This document shows positions 11,223-20,717 of a DNA stretch of 59,093 bases, one piece after another; the first letter of the stretch is position 1, and each line of letters opens with the position of its first letter. Source of the DNA: Ruminococcus sp. (GTDB lineage: Bacteria; Bacillota_A; Clostridia; Oscillospirales; Ruminococcaceae); contig NZ_JAIKXF010000022.1 in the NCBI RefSeq assembly GCF_024684275.1, positions 1 to 59,093 of the forward strand, in the 5' to 3' direction. Under the pieces are notes generated by a model, which was not told where the DNA came from, searched no databases, and was given only the letters and a program-made list of their open reading frames with translations. The translations under genes were made by a program, and so were the position numbers.

Positions 11223-12557
11223 TTACTTATCCTCCCCTGTAAATGCGAACATCGGACTGCCCTCTTCGTCCATTACGTCGAGGACCTTATTAAAGTATTC
11301 ATTTTCAAAATTTGACGTAAATTTATCGTTAAGAAGAATCTCTGTCTCCTTGCCGCTTTCCATTTCTTTAAGCTTTGCCTTGCCCTCTGTGAGCTCATTA
11401 TCACCGAGAACAACGGTATAAACGGCACCGATCTTGTTTGCATATTTCATCTGAGCCTTTATGCCTCTGCCCATGAGGTCATACTCTGCACAGTAGCCAT
11501 ATTCACGAAGCCCCTTTGTGAGCTCCATAGCCTTTTCAAGAGCAGCATCGCCCATTGTTGCAAAATAAATATCGCACTTCTTTGGTGTTAGGTAATCACA
11601 GCCCTGCTTATCCATAGTAATGAGAAGTCTCTCGATACCTGTTGCAAAACCAAGAGCAGGAATATGCTGTCCGCCAAGCTCCTCAATAAGTCCGTCATAT
11701 CGACCGCCGGCGCAAATAGTTCCCTGAGCACCGATCTCAGTTGTAATGAACTCAAAAACAGTCTTTGTATAATAATCAAGACCTCTTACGATCTTTGGAT
11801 CAACTATATATTCTATGCCTAACCTTGAAAGGTATCTTTTAAAGCTTTCAAAATGCTCCTTACACTCATCACAGAGGTAATCAAGAATAAGCGGAGCGTC
11901 CTTGCCAATCTCCTTACAGATAGGACTTTTACAGTCAAGCAGCCTCATGGGGTTCTTGACAAGTCTTTCCTTGCAGGTATCGCAAAGCTCTTCCTTATGA
12001 GGCTCGAAATAGGCTCTCAGCGCCTTATGATACTCGGCGCGGCAAGTCGGACAGCCGATAGAGTTTACGTGAAGCTCAATATTCTTTAGTCCAAGACGAT
12101 CAAGGAGAGTCTTTGCAAGAGAAATTATCTCAGCATCAGCAGAAGGCGCTGCACTTCCTGCCATTTCAAGTCCGAACTGATGAAACTCACGGAGTCTGCC
12201 TGCCTGAGGTCTTTCATGACGGAAGCATGAAAGCATATAATATACCTTCTGGGGCAAAGCCTCATTAAGAAGTCCATTCTGGAGCATTGCACGGATAGTA
12301 CCTGCTGTACCCTCAGGACGGAGTGTAAATTCCGTTTCCTTAGCCTTTACGGTATACATCTCTTTCTGAACAACGTCTGTGGTTTCACCTACAGAACGCA
12401 AAAAAAGGTCTGTATTCTCAAAAGTAGGTATCCTTATTTCCGAAAAACCAAAGCTCTCTGCGGTATCTCTTGCGATCTTCTCGATAGTATGCCATTTATA
12501 GACATCCTTTGGAAGAACATCTTCGGTGCCGTTGGGGCGTTTGATATTAATTGCCAT
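11223..12557 (-). CDS. hisS: Histidyl-tRNA synthetase
   Basis: 444 aa from the chosen ATG. It charges tRNA-His. Class II motifs are visible: RPNGTEDVLP at the start, FRHERPQAGRLREFHQFGLE (motif 2), and the His-specific LDYYTKTVFEF and GGRYDGLIEELGG. The C-terminal anticodon-binding domain follows from about 325. A TTG three codons upstream is also open, but AGGAAAGG is ten bases before the ATG at 12557 and only one base before the TTG. The region between it and mgsA holds a hairpin but no visible promoter, so it may depend partly on readthrough. Confidence 0.96.
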   Translation of the reverse strand: MAINIKRPNGTEDVLPKDVYKWHTIEKIARDTAESFGFSEIRIPTFENTDLFLRSVGETTDVVQKEMYTVKAKETEFTLRPEGTAGTIRAMLQNGLLNEALPQKVYYMLSCFRHERPQAGRLREFHQFGLEMAGSAAPSADAEIISLAKTLLDRLGLKNIELHVNSIGCPTCRAEYHKALRAYFEPHKEELCDTCKERLVKNPMRLLDCKSPICKEIGKDAPLILDYLCDECKEHFESFKRYLSRLGIEYIVDPKIVRGLDYYTKTVFEFITTEIGAQGTICAGGRYDGLIEELGGQHIPALGFATGIERLLITMDKQGCDYLTPKKCDIYFATMGDAALEKAMELTKGLREYGYCAEYDLMGRGIKAQMKYANKIGAVYTVVLGDNELTEGKAKLKEMESGKETEILLNDKFTSNFENEYFNKVLDVMDEEGSPMFAFTGEDK

Positions 12558-12590
12558 AGATTTCAAGCCTTTCCTGTATGTTTTTACATG

Positions 12591-12617
12591 AAAATTGTCC
12601 CTTTAAAAGGGACAATT
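12591..12617 (-). terminator. Terminator-like hairpin between mgsA and hisS
   Basis: The stem AATTGTCCC/GGGACAATT encloses an A/T loop and ends on the minus strand with TTTTC. It lies 7 bp after mgsA and 33 bp before hisS. The short T-run suggests incomplete termination or attenuation of hisS. Confidence 0.6.
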
Positions 12618-12623
12618 AAAGAT

Positions 12624-13025
12624 TTAGATGCTGGGGTTACCGACCTCACGCCAATCAAGATCGCCTCTTTCAAGAGCAAGTATCAGCGCTTCTGCGGTAG
12701 CGATATTTGTAGCAACAGGCACATTATGAACGTCACAAAGTCTGAGAAGGTTCATGCCGTGTACATCTGCTGCCTTAGGATTTATTGGATCGCGGAAGAA
12801 AAGGAGGACATCGACTTCATTACATGAGAGAAGTGCGAGTATCTGCTCTGCTCCGCCCTGACCGCTAAGGTATCTCTTGATGGGAAGTCCTGTTGCTTCA
12901 CTAACCTGCTTGCCTGTTGTATTTGTAGCAATGATCGTATGCTTGGAGAGGATTCCGCAGTAGGCACTGCAGAACTGCACCATAAGCTCTTTTTTTGCAT
13001 CATGTGCTATAATTGCTATCTTCAT
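12624..13025 (-). CDS. mgsA: Methylglyoxal synthase
   Basis: 133 aa. It converts dihydroxyacetone phosphate to methylglyoxal and phosphate, a bypass that relieves phosphorylated-sugar stress. The family signatures AHDAKKELM, FFRDPINPK and LLRLCDVHNVPVATNIATAE are present. A TTG 21 bases upstream is open, but GGGGAAAGGG precedes the ATG at 13025, which starts the canonical MKIAIIAHD. It lies 40 bp after the minD-like gene, probably in the same transcript. Confidence 0.94.
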   Translation of the reverse strand: MKIAIIAHDAKKELMVQFCSAYCGILSKHTIIATNTTGKQVSEATGLPIKRYLSGQGGAEQILALLSCNEVDVLLFFRDPINPKAADVHGMNLLRLCDVHNVPVATNIATAEALILALERGDLDWREVGNPSI

Positions 13026-13065
13026 ATTTCTGCCCTTTCCCCGCAAAGCGGAATGATTTTCATGT

Positions 13066-13803
13066 TTATACAGTTTTTACTGTAAGCGGAACAAACTCTC
13101 CGCCAAGTCTCTTTGAGATAGCATCGAATGCCCTGAGGGCTTCGCTGTCTGTCGGGATAGGATTACCCTTTCCTGTTGCAACTGTCATTTTGAAGTCATC
13201 AGGAATAACGCCAATAAGCTGTACACCGACCTTATCTATGATCTCGTCAAGGTTAGATATAAGCTCACTTCCAATGATCTTCTTACTTATTTTATTAATG
13301 ATAAGTCTCTGGCTTTTATTGCCTCTGTTGTAAAACTCGTCCGACATGAGGCTGGCATCTCTGATACATACAGGATCCGGAGTCGAGATAACGAGTATTA
13401 GATTTGCCTGTTCTACGATATCAAATACATGAGAATTGATACCTGCACCTGTATCGATGATGATATACTCGAAATACTTCTTTACAGAACGGCAAATATC
13501 AACTATCTGTTCTGCATTTACAGTGGTAAGAGTTTTGGGAGCACACAGGATATTTAAATTTGAAGCCATAGGTATCTGTGCAACTGCGTCGAGGGCACTT
13601 TTCTTGCCGCTAAGTACATCGCCGAGGTCATATTTTATATTATCCTCAACACCGAAGATAATATCAAGACATCTAAGACCGAAATCCAGCTCGATAATAA
13701 GAGTTCTGTGCCCCTGCTTTGCAAGAGTATAGCCGATTCCTGCACATACGGTAGACTTTCCTGTACCGCCTTTTCCTGAAGTAACAGCAATTATTTTAGA
13801 CAT
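13066..13803 (-). CDS. MinD/ParA-family ATPase
   Basis: 245 aa. It has the deviant Walker A KGGTGKST (residues 10-17) and a MinD-like switch region (LIIELDFGLRCLDIIFGVED). MinD proteins position the division site. The C terminus ends FVPLTVKTV and shows no amphipathic membrane-targeting helix of the usual KGFFxRLF kind, and minC or minE is not nearby. It may thus be a MinD paralogue with a different job. ATG is preceded by GGAAAGGAAC. It is cotranscribed with mgsA from a consensus promoter. Confidence 0.8.
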   Translation of the reverse strand: MSKIIAVTSGKGGTGKSTVCAGIGYTLAKQGHRTLIIELDFGLRCLDIIFGVEDNIKYDLGDVLSGKKSALDAVAQIPMASNLNILCAPKTLTTVNAEQIVDICRSVKKYFEYIIIDTGAGINSHVFDIVEQANLILVISTPDPVCIRDASLMSDEFYNRGNKSQRLIINKISKKIIGSELISNLDEIIDKVGVQLIGVIPDDFKMTVATGKGNPIPTDSEALRAFDAISKRLGGEFVPLTVKTV

Positions 13804-13899
13804 TTTTGTTCCTTTCCGATATCCGCAAGCCAGAGCAGTTTTGCTGCATAAACGGCACGGAAGTCTTATAATTACTTTATAATAATAATCCTACTGTAC

Positions 13900-13928
13900 A
13901 TTATAACACATAATTAGCTAAATGTCAA
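13900..13928 (-). promoter_or_regulatory. Consensus promoter of the minD-like/mgsA operon
   Basis: On the minus strand, TTGACA (13923-13928), a 17-base spacer and TATAAT (13900-13905), a full match to the sigma-A consensus. A TG lies just before the -10 box. Confidence 0.9.
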
Positions 13929-13997
13929 AGCACTTTTTCAAATAAAGGATAAAATTGTGCAAATGCGCTTTTTTTAATGCACCGAATTGTACAACTC

Positions 13998-14507
13998 TTA
14001 CAAAGGATTTTTGAGGCTCTCCATTATCCTTACAACTGTTTTTTCAATATTGCAGCCGTTTTCATCTATGATAATATCGGCATATCGCTCATAAAGCGGT
14101 GTTCTCTCACGATAAAGCGAACTAAGAGACTGTCCTTCTCTGATAACAACGCCGCGATTCTTGATATTATGAAGACGATATTTGAGCTTGTTATAATCAA
14201 GCTTCAGATAAATCACAGTGCCATTGCGGGAAAGATTCTTCATAGCCTCATCGCCGTAAATAACGCTTCCGCCAGTAGAAATGACTGAATTTTCAGCATC
14301 AAGTCTGCTTAGAATGCGGTTTTCCGTCTCGATAAAGCCGTCTATCCCCTTTTCTGCGATTATGTTTTTTAGAAGCTTTCCTTCTCTTTCCTGTATCAAA
14401 AGATCGGTATCAACAAAGCTGTAACCAAGCAGTTTTGCAAGAATAACGCCTACAGTGCTTTTTCCGACAGCAGGCATACCGATCAGAATAATATTCTTTC
14501 CATTCAT
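13998..14507 (-). CDS. Shikimate kinase-like protein
   Basis: 169 aa. P-loop kinase fold: GMPAVGKST (10-18), the acidic pair D33/D35 (VDTD), and a lid with RTPLYERYADI near 135. True shikimate kinases have FR at about 57-58 and a GGG loop near 80. Here these are F58-I59 and G79-G80-S81, so two shikimate contacts differ. This variant is common in Firmicutes and usually labelled AroK, but its substrate should be treated as uncertain. It is monocistronic with its own promoter. Confidence 0.75.
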   Translation of the reverse strand: MNGKNIILIGMPAVGKSTVGVILAKLLGYSFVDTDLLIQEREGKLLKNIIAEKGIDGFIETENRILSRLDAENSVISTGGSVIYGDEAMKNLSRNGTVIYLKLDYNKLKYRLHNIKNRGVVIREGQSLSSLYRERTPLYERYADIIIDENGCNIEKTVVRIMESLKNPL

Positions 14508-14537
14508 ATGATGACCTCTAATTTTGTTTACTATTAC

Positions 14538-14566
14538 ATTTTAACTCATTTTGTGCAAAATGTCAA
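14538..14566 (-). promoter_or_regulatory. Promoter of the shikimate kinase-like gene
   Basis: On the minus strand, TTGACA (14561-14566), a 17-base spacer and TAAAAT (14538-14543). It lies 31 bp upstream of the ATG. Confidence 0.85.
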
Positions 14567-14614
14567 TAGACAAAGAAACCATATATTGCTATATTTTATT
14601 TTTTACACTAAATA

Positions 14615-14643
14615 TTGACAAAAATGAGACTATATGATAACAT
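14615..14643 (+). promoter_or_regulatory. Probable promoter of the radical SAM gene
   Basis: TTGACA (14615-14620), a 17-base spacer and TAACAT (14638-14643). The -10 box is weak. The start of transcription would fall just before the ribosome-binding site. Confidence 0.5.
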
Positions 14644-14663
14644 ATTTTTCAAAGGAGGATATT

Positions 14664-15608
14664 ATGGGAAACAATCCATTTAAATATTCAAACGATAACA
14701 AGCGGTATAATACTTTAAATTTTTACAACAAGCATAATTTTGGCAAAAAAATATATAAAGCCGTGATAGACCTCGGATTGACCTGTCCGAATATAGACGG
14801 ATCAAAGGGTACAGGCGGCTGTATCTTCTGTGACAGCGGAAGCGGATACTTCACTCACAAAGAAGCAGACATAGAATCTCAGCTAAAAACAGAAAAGGAA
14901 AGGATATGCTCAAAAAGCGGTGGAGACGCTGAATTTATCGCTTACTTCCAAGCAAATACCAATACCTATGCTCCTGTTCAGTTTCTGCGAAAAGCCTACT
15001 ATGCTGCATTAGATTTCCCCAATGTTTTCGGCATTTCTATAGGTACACGAGCTGATTGTCTTTCCGAAGAAATAATCAAACTGCTCTCCGAACTGAACCA
15101 TAAAACTCATCTTACTGTTGAGCTCGGTATGCAGAGCTGTCATGAAAAAACTATCTCGCTAATAAATCGCTGTTGTACACACGAAGAGTTCAAGATCGGC
15201 TATTATAAGCTGAAAAATGCAGGGATTCGCACCTGTCTCCATATTATTAACGGACTCCCCCATGAAAGTAAAGAAGATATGCTCGAAACCGCAAGGGAGC
15301 TGGCGATACTTCGTCCCGAAGCTGTCAAGCTTCAAATGCTTCATGTCATAAAGGGTACAAGGCTTGCTGATATGTATTCAAGCGGAGAATTCAAGCTTCT
15401 TGAGCGTGATGAATACATCGATATTATCGTACATCAGCTTGAACTTCTTCCGCCTGAGATCGTAATAGAACGCATAACAGGCGACGGAGATAAACGAAAG
15501 CTTATCGCTCCAATGTGGAGTGCAGATAAAATATCTGTTCTCGGCGGTATAGACAAGAAGCTTGCCGAACTTGATACATGGCAGGGCAAACTATATATAT
15601 ATACATGA
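14664..15608 (+). CDS. Radical SAM protein, TIGR01212/YtqA family
   Basis: 314 aa. The N-terminal cluster motif is C-x11-C-x2-C (CPNIDGSKGTGGCIFC), not the usual CxxxCxxC, which is typical of the TIGR01212 group. YFQANTNTYAP, VFGISIGTRADCL and HIINGLPHESKEDM are further family stretches. Enzymes of this type use a [4Fe-4S] cluster and S-adenosylmethionine to start radical chemistry. The reaction of this subfamily is not well established; RNA modification is often suspected. AAAGGAGG five bases before the ATG at 14664 decides the start over an in-frame ATG at 14634. Confidence 0.85.
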   Translation: MGNNPFKYSNDNKRYNTLNFYNKHNFGKKIYKAVIDLGLTCPNIDGSKGTGGCIFCDSGSGYFTHKEADIESQLKTEKERICSKSGGDAEFIAYFQANTNTYAPVQFLRKAYYAALDFPNVFGISIGTRADCLSEEIIKLLSELNHKTHLTVELGMQSCHEKTISLINRCCTHEEFKIGYYKLKNAGIRTCLHIINGLPHESKEDMLETARELAILRPEAVKLQMLHVIKGTRLADMYSSGEFKLLERDEYIDIIVHQLELLPPEIVIERITGDGDKRKLIAPMWSADKISVLGGIDKKLAELDTWQGKLYIYT

Positions 15609-15639
15609 AAAACGGGCAAGAGATCGTCTTGCCCGTTTT
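15609..15639. terminator. Bidirectional terminator between the radical SAM gene and lysA
   Basis: AAAACGGGCAAGA (15609-15621) pairs perfectly with TCTTGCCCGTTTT (15627-15639), with T-runs on both strands. It serves the converging genes on either side. Confidence 0.9.
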
Positions 15640-15643
15640 CTTG

Positions 15644-16942
15644 TTATATATCGTTTCTGATAATATCATCAAGTGTCTCTCTCTTGACAACTATTCTTGA
15701 TTTGCCGTTATTTACAAATACTACCGCAGGCTTCTGAAGTCTGTTATAGTTCGACGACATAGAGTAGTTATATGCACCTGTAGCACATACTGCGATTATA
15801 TCACCTGATTCTGCGTGCTGAAGCGGCATATTCTCTCCGATAAGATCTCCGCTCTCGCAGCATTTACCTGCGATCGTCACCTTTTCTGTACGCTCATCAT
15901 TTGCTTTATTTGCAACTACAGCCTCATACTCTGAACCATATAGGATATATCTTGGACTGTCAGCCATACCACCGTCAACAGATATATATGTTCTGATATT
16001 AGGTATCACCTTGCGCGCGCCGACTGTGTAAAGGGTAATACCAGCAGGTGCGGCAATCGAGCGGCCGGGTTCGATAAACATCTTAGGCAGCTCTATATTC
16101 AGCCTCTCGCACTCGCTTTTGACCACAGAAGAAACTCTTTCAAGGTAAACCTCAAACGGTGCAGGATCGTGCTCCTGAAGATATTTTATTCCAAAACCGC
16201 CGCCGAGATTGAGCCCCTCGATAACATAGCCCAGCTTCTCCTTTATCTCAGCAATAAATCCAAGCATTACCTTAGCTGCTTCTTCAAAGGGCGCAATATC
16301 AAATATCTGAGAACCAATATGGCAATGTAAGCCTGCAAGATGTACATTTTTACAGCTTACAGCCTCTTTTACTGCTTCAAACGCCTCGCCTGTTTCAAGA
16401 GCAAAGCCAAATTTGCTGTCTATCTGACCTGTCTTTACGAAATCATGGGTATGAGCGTCGATACCAGGCTTTATTCTGAACATTATGCTCGGCTTCGCAT
16501 TCATTTCGCCTGCAATAACTTCAAGTCTGTGAAGTTCACTGATATTGTCAACGATTATATGTCCGACTTTATATTCCAAAGCATATCTGAGCTCTTCGTC
16601 GGTCTTGTTATTGCCGTGAAAGCCAACCTTTTCCATTGGAAACCCTGCCTTATATGCAGTATAAAGCTCGCCTATGGAAACTGCGTCAAGTCCGTCACCC
16701 TCACTGGCAACTACTCTGCACATTTCCATACAGGAAAAAGCCTTGCTTGCGTAGTGGACTTCGCCTTTTCCGTCATAATACTTGTTCATGCTGTCATGGA
16801 ATCGGCGCAGGCTGTTTCTTATGACCTGTTCGTCCATGACATAAAGCGGAGTGCCGTATTCTTTAGCAAGCTCCACCGTATCAACGCCGCCGATAGCCAG
16901 ATGTCCAGCGCTGTTGACACTTAAATTTTCGGATACAAACAT
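15644..16942 (-). CDS. lysA: Diaminopimelate decarboxylase
   Basis: 432 aa. This PLP enzyme performs the last step of lysine synthesis, meso-diaminopimelate to L-lysine and CO2. The PLP lysine is K67 in YASKAF. HGNNK, GLHCHIGSQ, the glycine loop LNLGGGFG and EPGRS follow in order, and CCESGD near 355 carries the catalytic Cys. An extended frame to 17008 would run into engB and is rejected: AAAGGA nine bases before the ATG at 16942 sets the start. It is the third gene of a lon-engB-lysA run; no lysine riboswitch was seen. Confidence 0.95.
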   Translation of the reverse strand: MFVSENLSVNSAGHLAIGGVDTVELAKEYGTPLYVMDEQVIRNSLRRFHDSMNKYYDGKGEVHYASKAFSCMEMCRVVASEGDGLDAVSIGELYTAYKAGFPMEKVGFHGNNKTDEELRYALEYKVGHIIVDNISELHRLEVIAGEMNAKPSIMFRIKPGIDAHTHDFVKTGQIDSKFGFALETGEAFEAVKEAVSCKNVHLAGLHCHIGSQIFDIAPFEEAAKVMLGFIAEIKEKLGYVIEGLNLGGGFGIKYLQEHDPAPFEVYLERVSSVVKSECERLNIELPKMFIEPGRSIAAPAGITLYTVGARKVIPNIRTYISVDGGMADSPRYILYGSEYEAVVANKANDERTEKVTIAGKCCESGDLIGENMPLQHAESGDIIAVCATGAYNYSMSSNYNRLQKPAVVFVNNGKSRIVVKRETLDDIIRNDI

Positions 16943-16967
16943 TTTTAACAATCCTTTCGGGTATAAT

Positions 16968-17576
16968 TTATTCGTCAGCGACGTCATTGTCATCTGCGAT
17001 ATCCTCAACTATCTGTCTCAGCTCCTCAACGCCCTCAAATGTCTGTGATGAAAAAGGAATAGAATGGATATCCTCAAAGCAGGGTATCTCGTCCTTGAAA
17101 GCCTCCATGCGCTTTGCGCGTTCTGTTTTATTGAGCTTGTCTGCCTTTGTCAGCACAAGCACAAACGGCATTTCCGTATCTATAAGATAGTTTATCATAT
17201 GTACATCATCTTTTGTGGGAGCATGACGCATATCCACAAGCATAAACACCAGTCTGATGTCTCTGTCAGAGCTGAGATAGCCCTCGATCAGTCCTGCCCA
17301 GCGGTCTTTTTCCGACTTAGACACCTTTGCATATCCGTATCCGGGAAGATCAACAAAATAAATGTTTTCAAGCCCATAGAAATTGATAGTAGCCGTCTTT
17401 CCGGGGACTGAGCTTACTCTTGCGAGATTTTTTCTATTGAACAGCTTATTGATAAGAGTGGATTTCCCTACATTTGAGTGTCCTGCAAATGCTATCTCTA
17501 TCCTTTCGGGAGCAGGTATCTGAGAGAATCTTCCGTATGCTGCGGAAAATTCTGCTTTATTGTAATTAAGCTTCAT
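16968..17576 (-). CDS. engB: Ribosome biogenesis GTPase EngB/YsxC
   Basis: 202 aa. This essential GTPase acts in late assembly of the large ribosomal subunit. The G-motifs are in order: GHSNVGKST (G1, about 32-40), the switch-region stretch PGKTATINFY, DLPGYGYAK (G3), and TKAD (G4). The short N-terminal extension before G1 is usual. It lies 16 bp after lon; the lonA-ysxC pair is conserved in Bacillus and relatives. Confidence 0.96.
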   Translation of the reverse strand: MKLNYNKAEFSAAYGRFSQIPAPERIEIAFAGHSNVGKSTLINKLFNRKNLARVSSVPGKTATINFYGLENIYFVDLPGYGYAKVSKSEKDRWAGLIEGYLSSDRDIRLVFMLVDMRHAPTKDDVHMINYLIDTEMPFVLVLTKADKLNKTERAKRMEAFKDEIPCFEDIHSIPFSSQTFEGVEELRQIVEDIADDNDVADE

Positions 17577-17592
17577 GCCGTCCCCTCCTGTT

Positions 17593-19935
17593 TTACTTTA
17601 TCAGTGCTGTATCAAGAACATCTGTCAGCTCCTCAGCATATACGAATTCTATAGCATCCTTTACCGCCTGATCAACTTCTTCGAGATCGGGCTTGTTTGC
17701 AGCTGGTATAATGACTGTCTTTATACCTGCCTTAAAAGCCGCCATAGTCTTTTCACGGAGTCCGCCTATAGGGAGCACCTTACCGTGAAGAGTCACCTCG
17801 CCTGTCATAGCAACATCAGAACGGACCTTTAAGCCAGAAAGAGCAGAAACAAGCGCTGTTGTCATAGTTACACCAGCTGACGGGCCGTCCTTCGGCACCG
17901 CCCCCTCAGGAGCGTGGATATGCAGGTCGTTATCCTTGTAAAAATCAGGATCGATCTTATATTTATCTGCAATACTGCGGACGTAGCTCACTGCAATTTT
18001 GGAGCTTTCCTTCATTACATCGCCCAGCGAGCCGGTTACTTCTATCTTGCCTGTGCCCTTCATAACAAGGACTTCAATGGGCATAAGCACACCTCCGACA
18101 GATGTCCAAGCAAGACCGTTTACTACACCCACCTGATCGTTCTGAGAGGAAAGGTCGCTGAGGTACTTTCTGATACCGAGATAACTATTTATATCTTTAG
18201 CTTTAATGCTTATGCGCTTTGCTTCGTTACCTGCTATCTTCTTGGCAGCCTTTCTGCAAAGCGACGCTATGCTTCTTTCAAGTGAACGCACACCTGCTTC
18301 TTTGGTGTAATACTGTATAAGCTCATTGATGGCGTCATCGGATATCCTAAGCTGTGAAGCCTTCAATCCGTGCTCCTTGAGCTGCTTTGGCACAAGGTGT
18401 TCCTTTGCAATATGGAATTTTTCCTCTGCTGTATAGCTTGGGAGCTCTATGACTTCCATACGGTCAAGAAGCGGCGCAGGTATAGCGCTTACATTATTCG
18501 CAGTTGTAATAAATACAGCCTTGCTGAGGTCAAAAGGAACTTCTATAAAATGGTCGCGGAATGCGTAATTCTGCTCAGCATCAAGGACCTCCAGCATTGC
18601 AGATGACGGATCCCCCTTTATATCGCTGCAAAGCTTGTCGATTTCATCAAAAAGTATGAGCGGATTTGCTGAACCTGCCTGTGTAAGCGCAGTAATGACG
18701 CGCCCCGGCATAGCTCCGACATAGGTCTTTCTGTGACCGCGGATATCAGCTTCATCTCTTACACCGCCAAGAGAAACTCTTGCATACTTTCGTCCCATAG
18801 CCTTTGCTATTGACTTTGCTATAGATGTCTTACCGATACCTGGAGGGCCTGCAAGGCAAATTATCTGTCCCTTTATTTCGGGATTCAGCATATGAACTGC
18901 AAGGAATTCAAGTATTCTTTCCTTGACCTTCTTGAGACCGTAATGATCCTTTTCGAGGACTGCCTCTGCCTTATCCATTGAGAGCTTAGCCTTTGTGTAC
19001 TTGCCCCATGGAAGATCAAGAACTGTATCAAGATAATTCTTGATAACAAAGGCTTCCTGTGACGACGGAGGGAGCTTTGTAAGCTTGTCAGCTTCTTTGA
19101 TAAGCTTTTCTCTGCTCTTTTCGTCGATCTTCAGATCCATTATATCGTTGATATAGCTGAATGCCTCTTCACCCTCGTCTTCGCCCAGCTGCTCCTGTAT
19201 TACACGGAGCTGCTCACGCAGATAAAATTCACGCTGACCTTTGTCTATGCTGTTTTTCGTCTGCTCATTGATAAGGTTTTCAAGTTCAAGTATCTCTACC
19301 TCGGAAGTAAGGCAGGCAAAAAGCACTGAAAGCTTATTGATCACATTAGTCTCTTCAAGCAGAGTCTGCTTATCTCTGTAATTGAGATTACAGTTGAAAG
19401 TTACTGTTTCAAACAGCTTTAAAGGAGAATCCTGTGTCATGATCGAAGTGAGAAGCTCTTTAGGCATTTTAGGGAAGAAAGAAGCGTATCTCTCAAAAAC
19501 GTCCTTGACCGAGCGCATAAGAGCCTCTGCTTCCACTTCATCATACTTAGCACGGGAATAGGTAGGTGTACGTTTTACTTCTGCCTTAAGCACCTCTCCG
19601 TCATCGATAAGGCGAACAAGATTAGCCTTGTATACGCCCTCTACAAGTACCTTCATGATATTATCAGGCAGCTTGAGCACCTGCTTGATCTCTGCAACTA
19701 CACCTACTTTATAAAGGTCAGAAGCTTTCGGATTGTCAACATAAGCCTCATGCTGAGTTACAAGAAAAAGCTTCCCTCCTTCTTTAAGAGAGCGTTCTAT
19801 AGCAGAGATAGATTTCGCTCTTGAAACATCAAAATGCATTACCATTTTCGGGAATGCAACAAGACCTCGCATAGCAACAGTGTAAAGAATGTTGCTTTCT
19901 TCAATATTTTTATCACTTTTAATGGTCTGTTCCAC
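17593..19935 (-). CDS. lon: ATP-dependent protease Lon (LonA type)
   Basis: 780 aa, full length. It degrades misfolded and regulatory proteins in the cytoplasm. Domain order: N-terminal substrate-binding LAN domain (about 15-210), coiled coil, AAA+ module with Walker [10 protein letters not shown] and Walker [10 protein letters not shown], then the protease domain with the Ser of [11 protein letters not shown] (about 685) and the Lys of [13 protein letters not shown] (about 728). The catalytic dyad is intact. It starts an operon with engB and lysA under a strong promoter; no CIRCE or other heat-shock element was seen. Confidence 0.97.
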   Translation of the reverse strand: MEQTIKSDKNIEESNILYTVAMRGLVAFPKMVMHFDVSRAKSISAIERSLKEGGKLFLVTQHEAYVDNPKASDLYKVGVVAEIKQVLKLPDNIMKVLVEGVYKANLVRLIDDGEVLKAEVKRTPTYSRAKYDEVEAEALMRSVKDVFERYASFFPKMPKELLTSIMTQDSPLKLFETVTFNCNLNYRDKQTLLEETNVINKLSVLFACLTSEVEILELENLINEQTKNSIDKGQREFYLREQLRVIQEQLGEDEGEEAFSYINDIMDLKIDEKSREKLIKEADKLTKLPPSSQEAFVIKNYLDTVLDLPWGKYTKAKLSMDKAEAVLEKDHYGLKKVKERILEFLAVHMLNPEIKGQIICLAGPPGIGKTSIAKSIAKAMGRKYARVSLGGVRDEADIRGHRKTYVGAMPGRVITALTQAGSANPLILFDEIDKLCSDIKGDPSSAMLEVLDAEQNYAFRDHFIEVPFDLSKAVFITTANNVSAIPAPLLDRMEVIELPSYTAEEKFHIAKEHLVPKQLKEHGLKASQLRISDDAINELIQYYTKEAGVRSLERSIASLCRKAAKKIAGNEAKRISIKAKDINSYLGIRKYLSDLSSQNDQVGVVNGLAWTSVGGVLMPIEVLVMKGTGKIEVTGSLGDVMKESSKIAVSYVRSIADKYKIDPDFYKDNDLHIHAPEGAVPKDGPSAGVTMTTALVSALSGLKVRSDVAMTGEVTLHGKVLPIGGLREKTMAAFKAGIKTVIIPAANKPDLEEVDQAVKDAIEFVYAEELTDVLDTALIK

Positions 19936-19999
19936 AAAATCACCGCATTTCTGTTGGTATCATATTAATCCTTTCAGCCAAAATAATAGGCTCATAGTT

Positions 20000-20028
20000 A
20001 TTATACTATAAAACCGAAATAATTTCAA
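20000..20028 (-). promoter_or_regulatory. Promoter of lon-engB-lysA
   Basis: On the minus strand, TTGAAA (20023-20028), a 17-base spacer and TATAAT (20000-20005), 64 bp upstream of lon. Confidence 0.83.
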
Positions 20029-20223
20029 CCCCTCACGCAAAAACATAAACATATTTTATCATCTCTCCCCAAACAAAATTAAATCATAGTCCTACCAAAA
20101 TTAAAAATAGATACCAACATTCCGCAACCCGAAAAAAATGCAGTCAGAAAATAGTTCTTTTGTACGAAAACTTGCGATAATTTGGTACGTTACGCCAAAA
20201 ATTGCGAAATTCATAAAATAACC

Positions 20224-20252
20224 TTTACTTTTTGTTGATTATATGGTATCAT
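20224..20252 (+). promoter_or_regulatory. Possible distal promoter of the trpR-like/GH9 pair
   Basis: TTTACT (20224-20229), a 17-base spacer and TATCAT (20247-20252). It shares its -35 sequence with the promoter 100 bp downstream. Confidence 0.5.
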
Positions 20253-20324
20253 TTACACAAAGGTATAAATAATGTTATATACACCACATTGTTATTAATT
20301 GAACAGACTCTTTTCAAAAAACAC

Positions 20325-20353
20325 TTTACTTTTGCGTAATAATGTGTTACAAT
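20325..20353 (+). promoter_or_regulatory. Proximal promoter of the trpR-like/GH9 pair
   Basis: TTTACT (20325-20330), a 17-base spacer and TACAAT (20348-20353). The ends form an inverted repeat, ACTTTAC (20323-20329) and GTAAAGT (20354-20360), which could be an operator. Confidence 0.6.
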
Positions 20354-20405
20354 GTAAAGTATAAAATTGTTTATTTATGCCTTTATGGCAGATTGGAGAA
20401 TTATA

Positions 20406-20708
20406 ATGATCGAAAAAATCAAATCAGAAAGTATGGATCTGCTTTTTGAAGCTATCCTTACACTCGAATCCGTCGACGACTGCTATAAGTTTTTTGATGA
20501 TCTCTGTACAAGCATCGAACTGAAGTCTTTTGCTCAGCGCCTTCACGTTGCAAAGCTGCTCGACGAGCACAGAGTCTACAACAGTATCGTTACCGAAACA
20601 GGGGCAAGCACTGCTACCATAAGCAGAGTAAATCGCTCTCTTAAGGACGGAAACGATGGGTATAATATTGTTTTTGACAGACTCAAGGGGAAGAATCTGC
20701 TCAAATAA
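20406..20708 (+). CDS. TrpR/YerC-type transcriptional regulator
   Basis: 100 aa. All-helical protein of the TrpR-like YerC/YecD family. The helix-turn-helix is near residues 58-78 (VTETGASTATISRVNRSL). YerC members are DNA-binding proteins whose ligand and targets are mostly unknown. GGAGAA seven bases before the ATG at 20406 sets the start; an extended frame to 20367 starts with TTG and lacks a site. It lies 69 bp before the GH9 cellulase with no promoter visible between, so the two are probably cotranscribed. Confidence 0.85.
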   Translation: MIEKIKSESMDLLFEAILTLESVDDCYKFFDDLCTSIELKSFAQRLHVAKLLDEHRVYNSIVTETGASTATISRVNRSLKDGNDGYNIVFDRLKGKNLLK

Positions 20709-20717
20709 AAGTCTATA

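Larger units (their letters stand above)
19936..20405. other. Divergent intergenic region, lon to trpR-like gene
   Basis: This 470-bp A/T-rich stretch holds the lon promoter on the left and two possible plus-strand promoters on the right. No RNA gene or open reading frame with a ribosome-binding site was seen between about 20030 and 20220. Confidence 0.7.

Noticed and set aside
12558..12623. T-box leader for hisS-aspS
   Set aside because: The gap is only 66 bp and has no T-box sequence or specifier stem; only a terminator-like hairpin is present.
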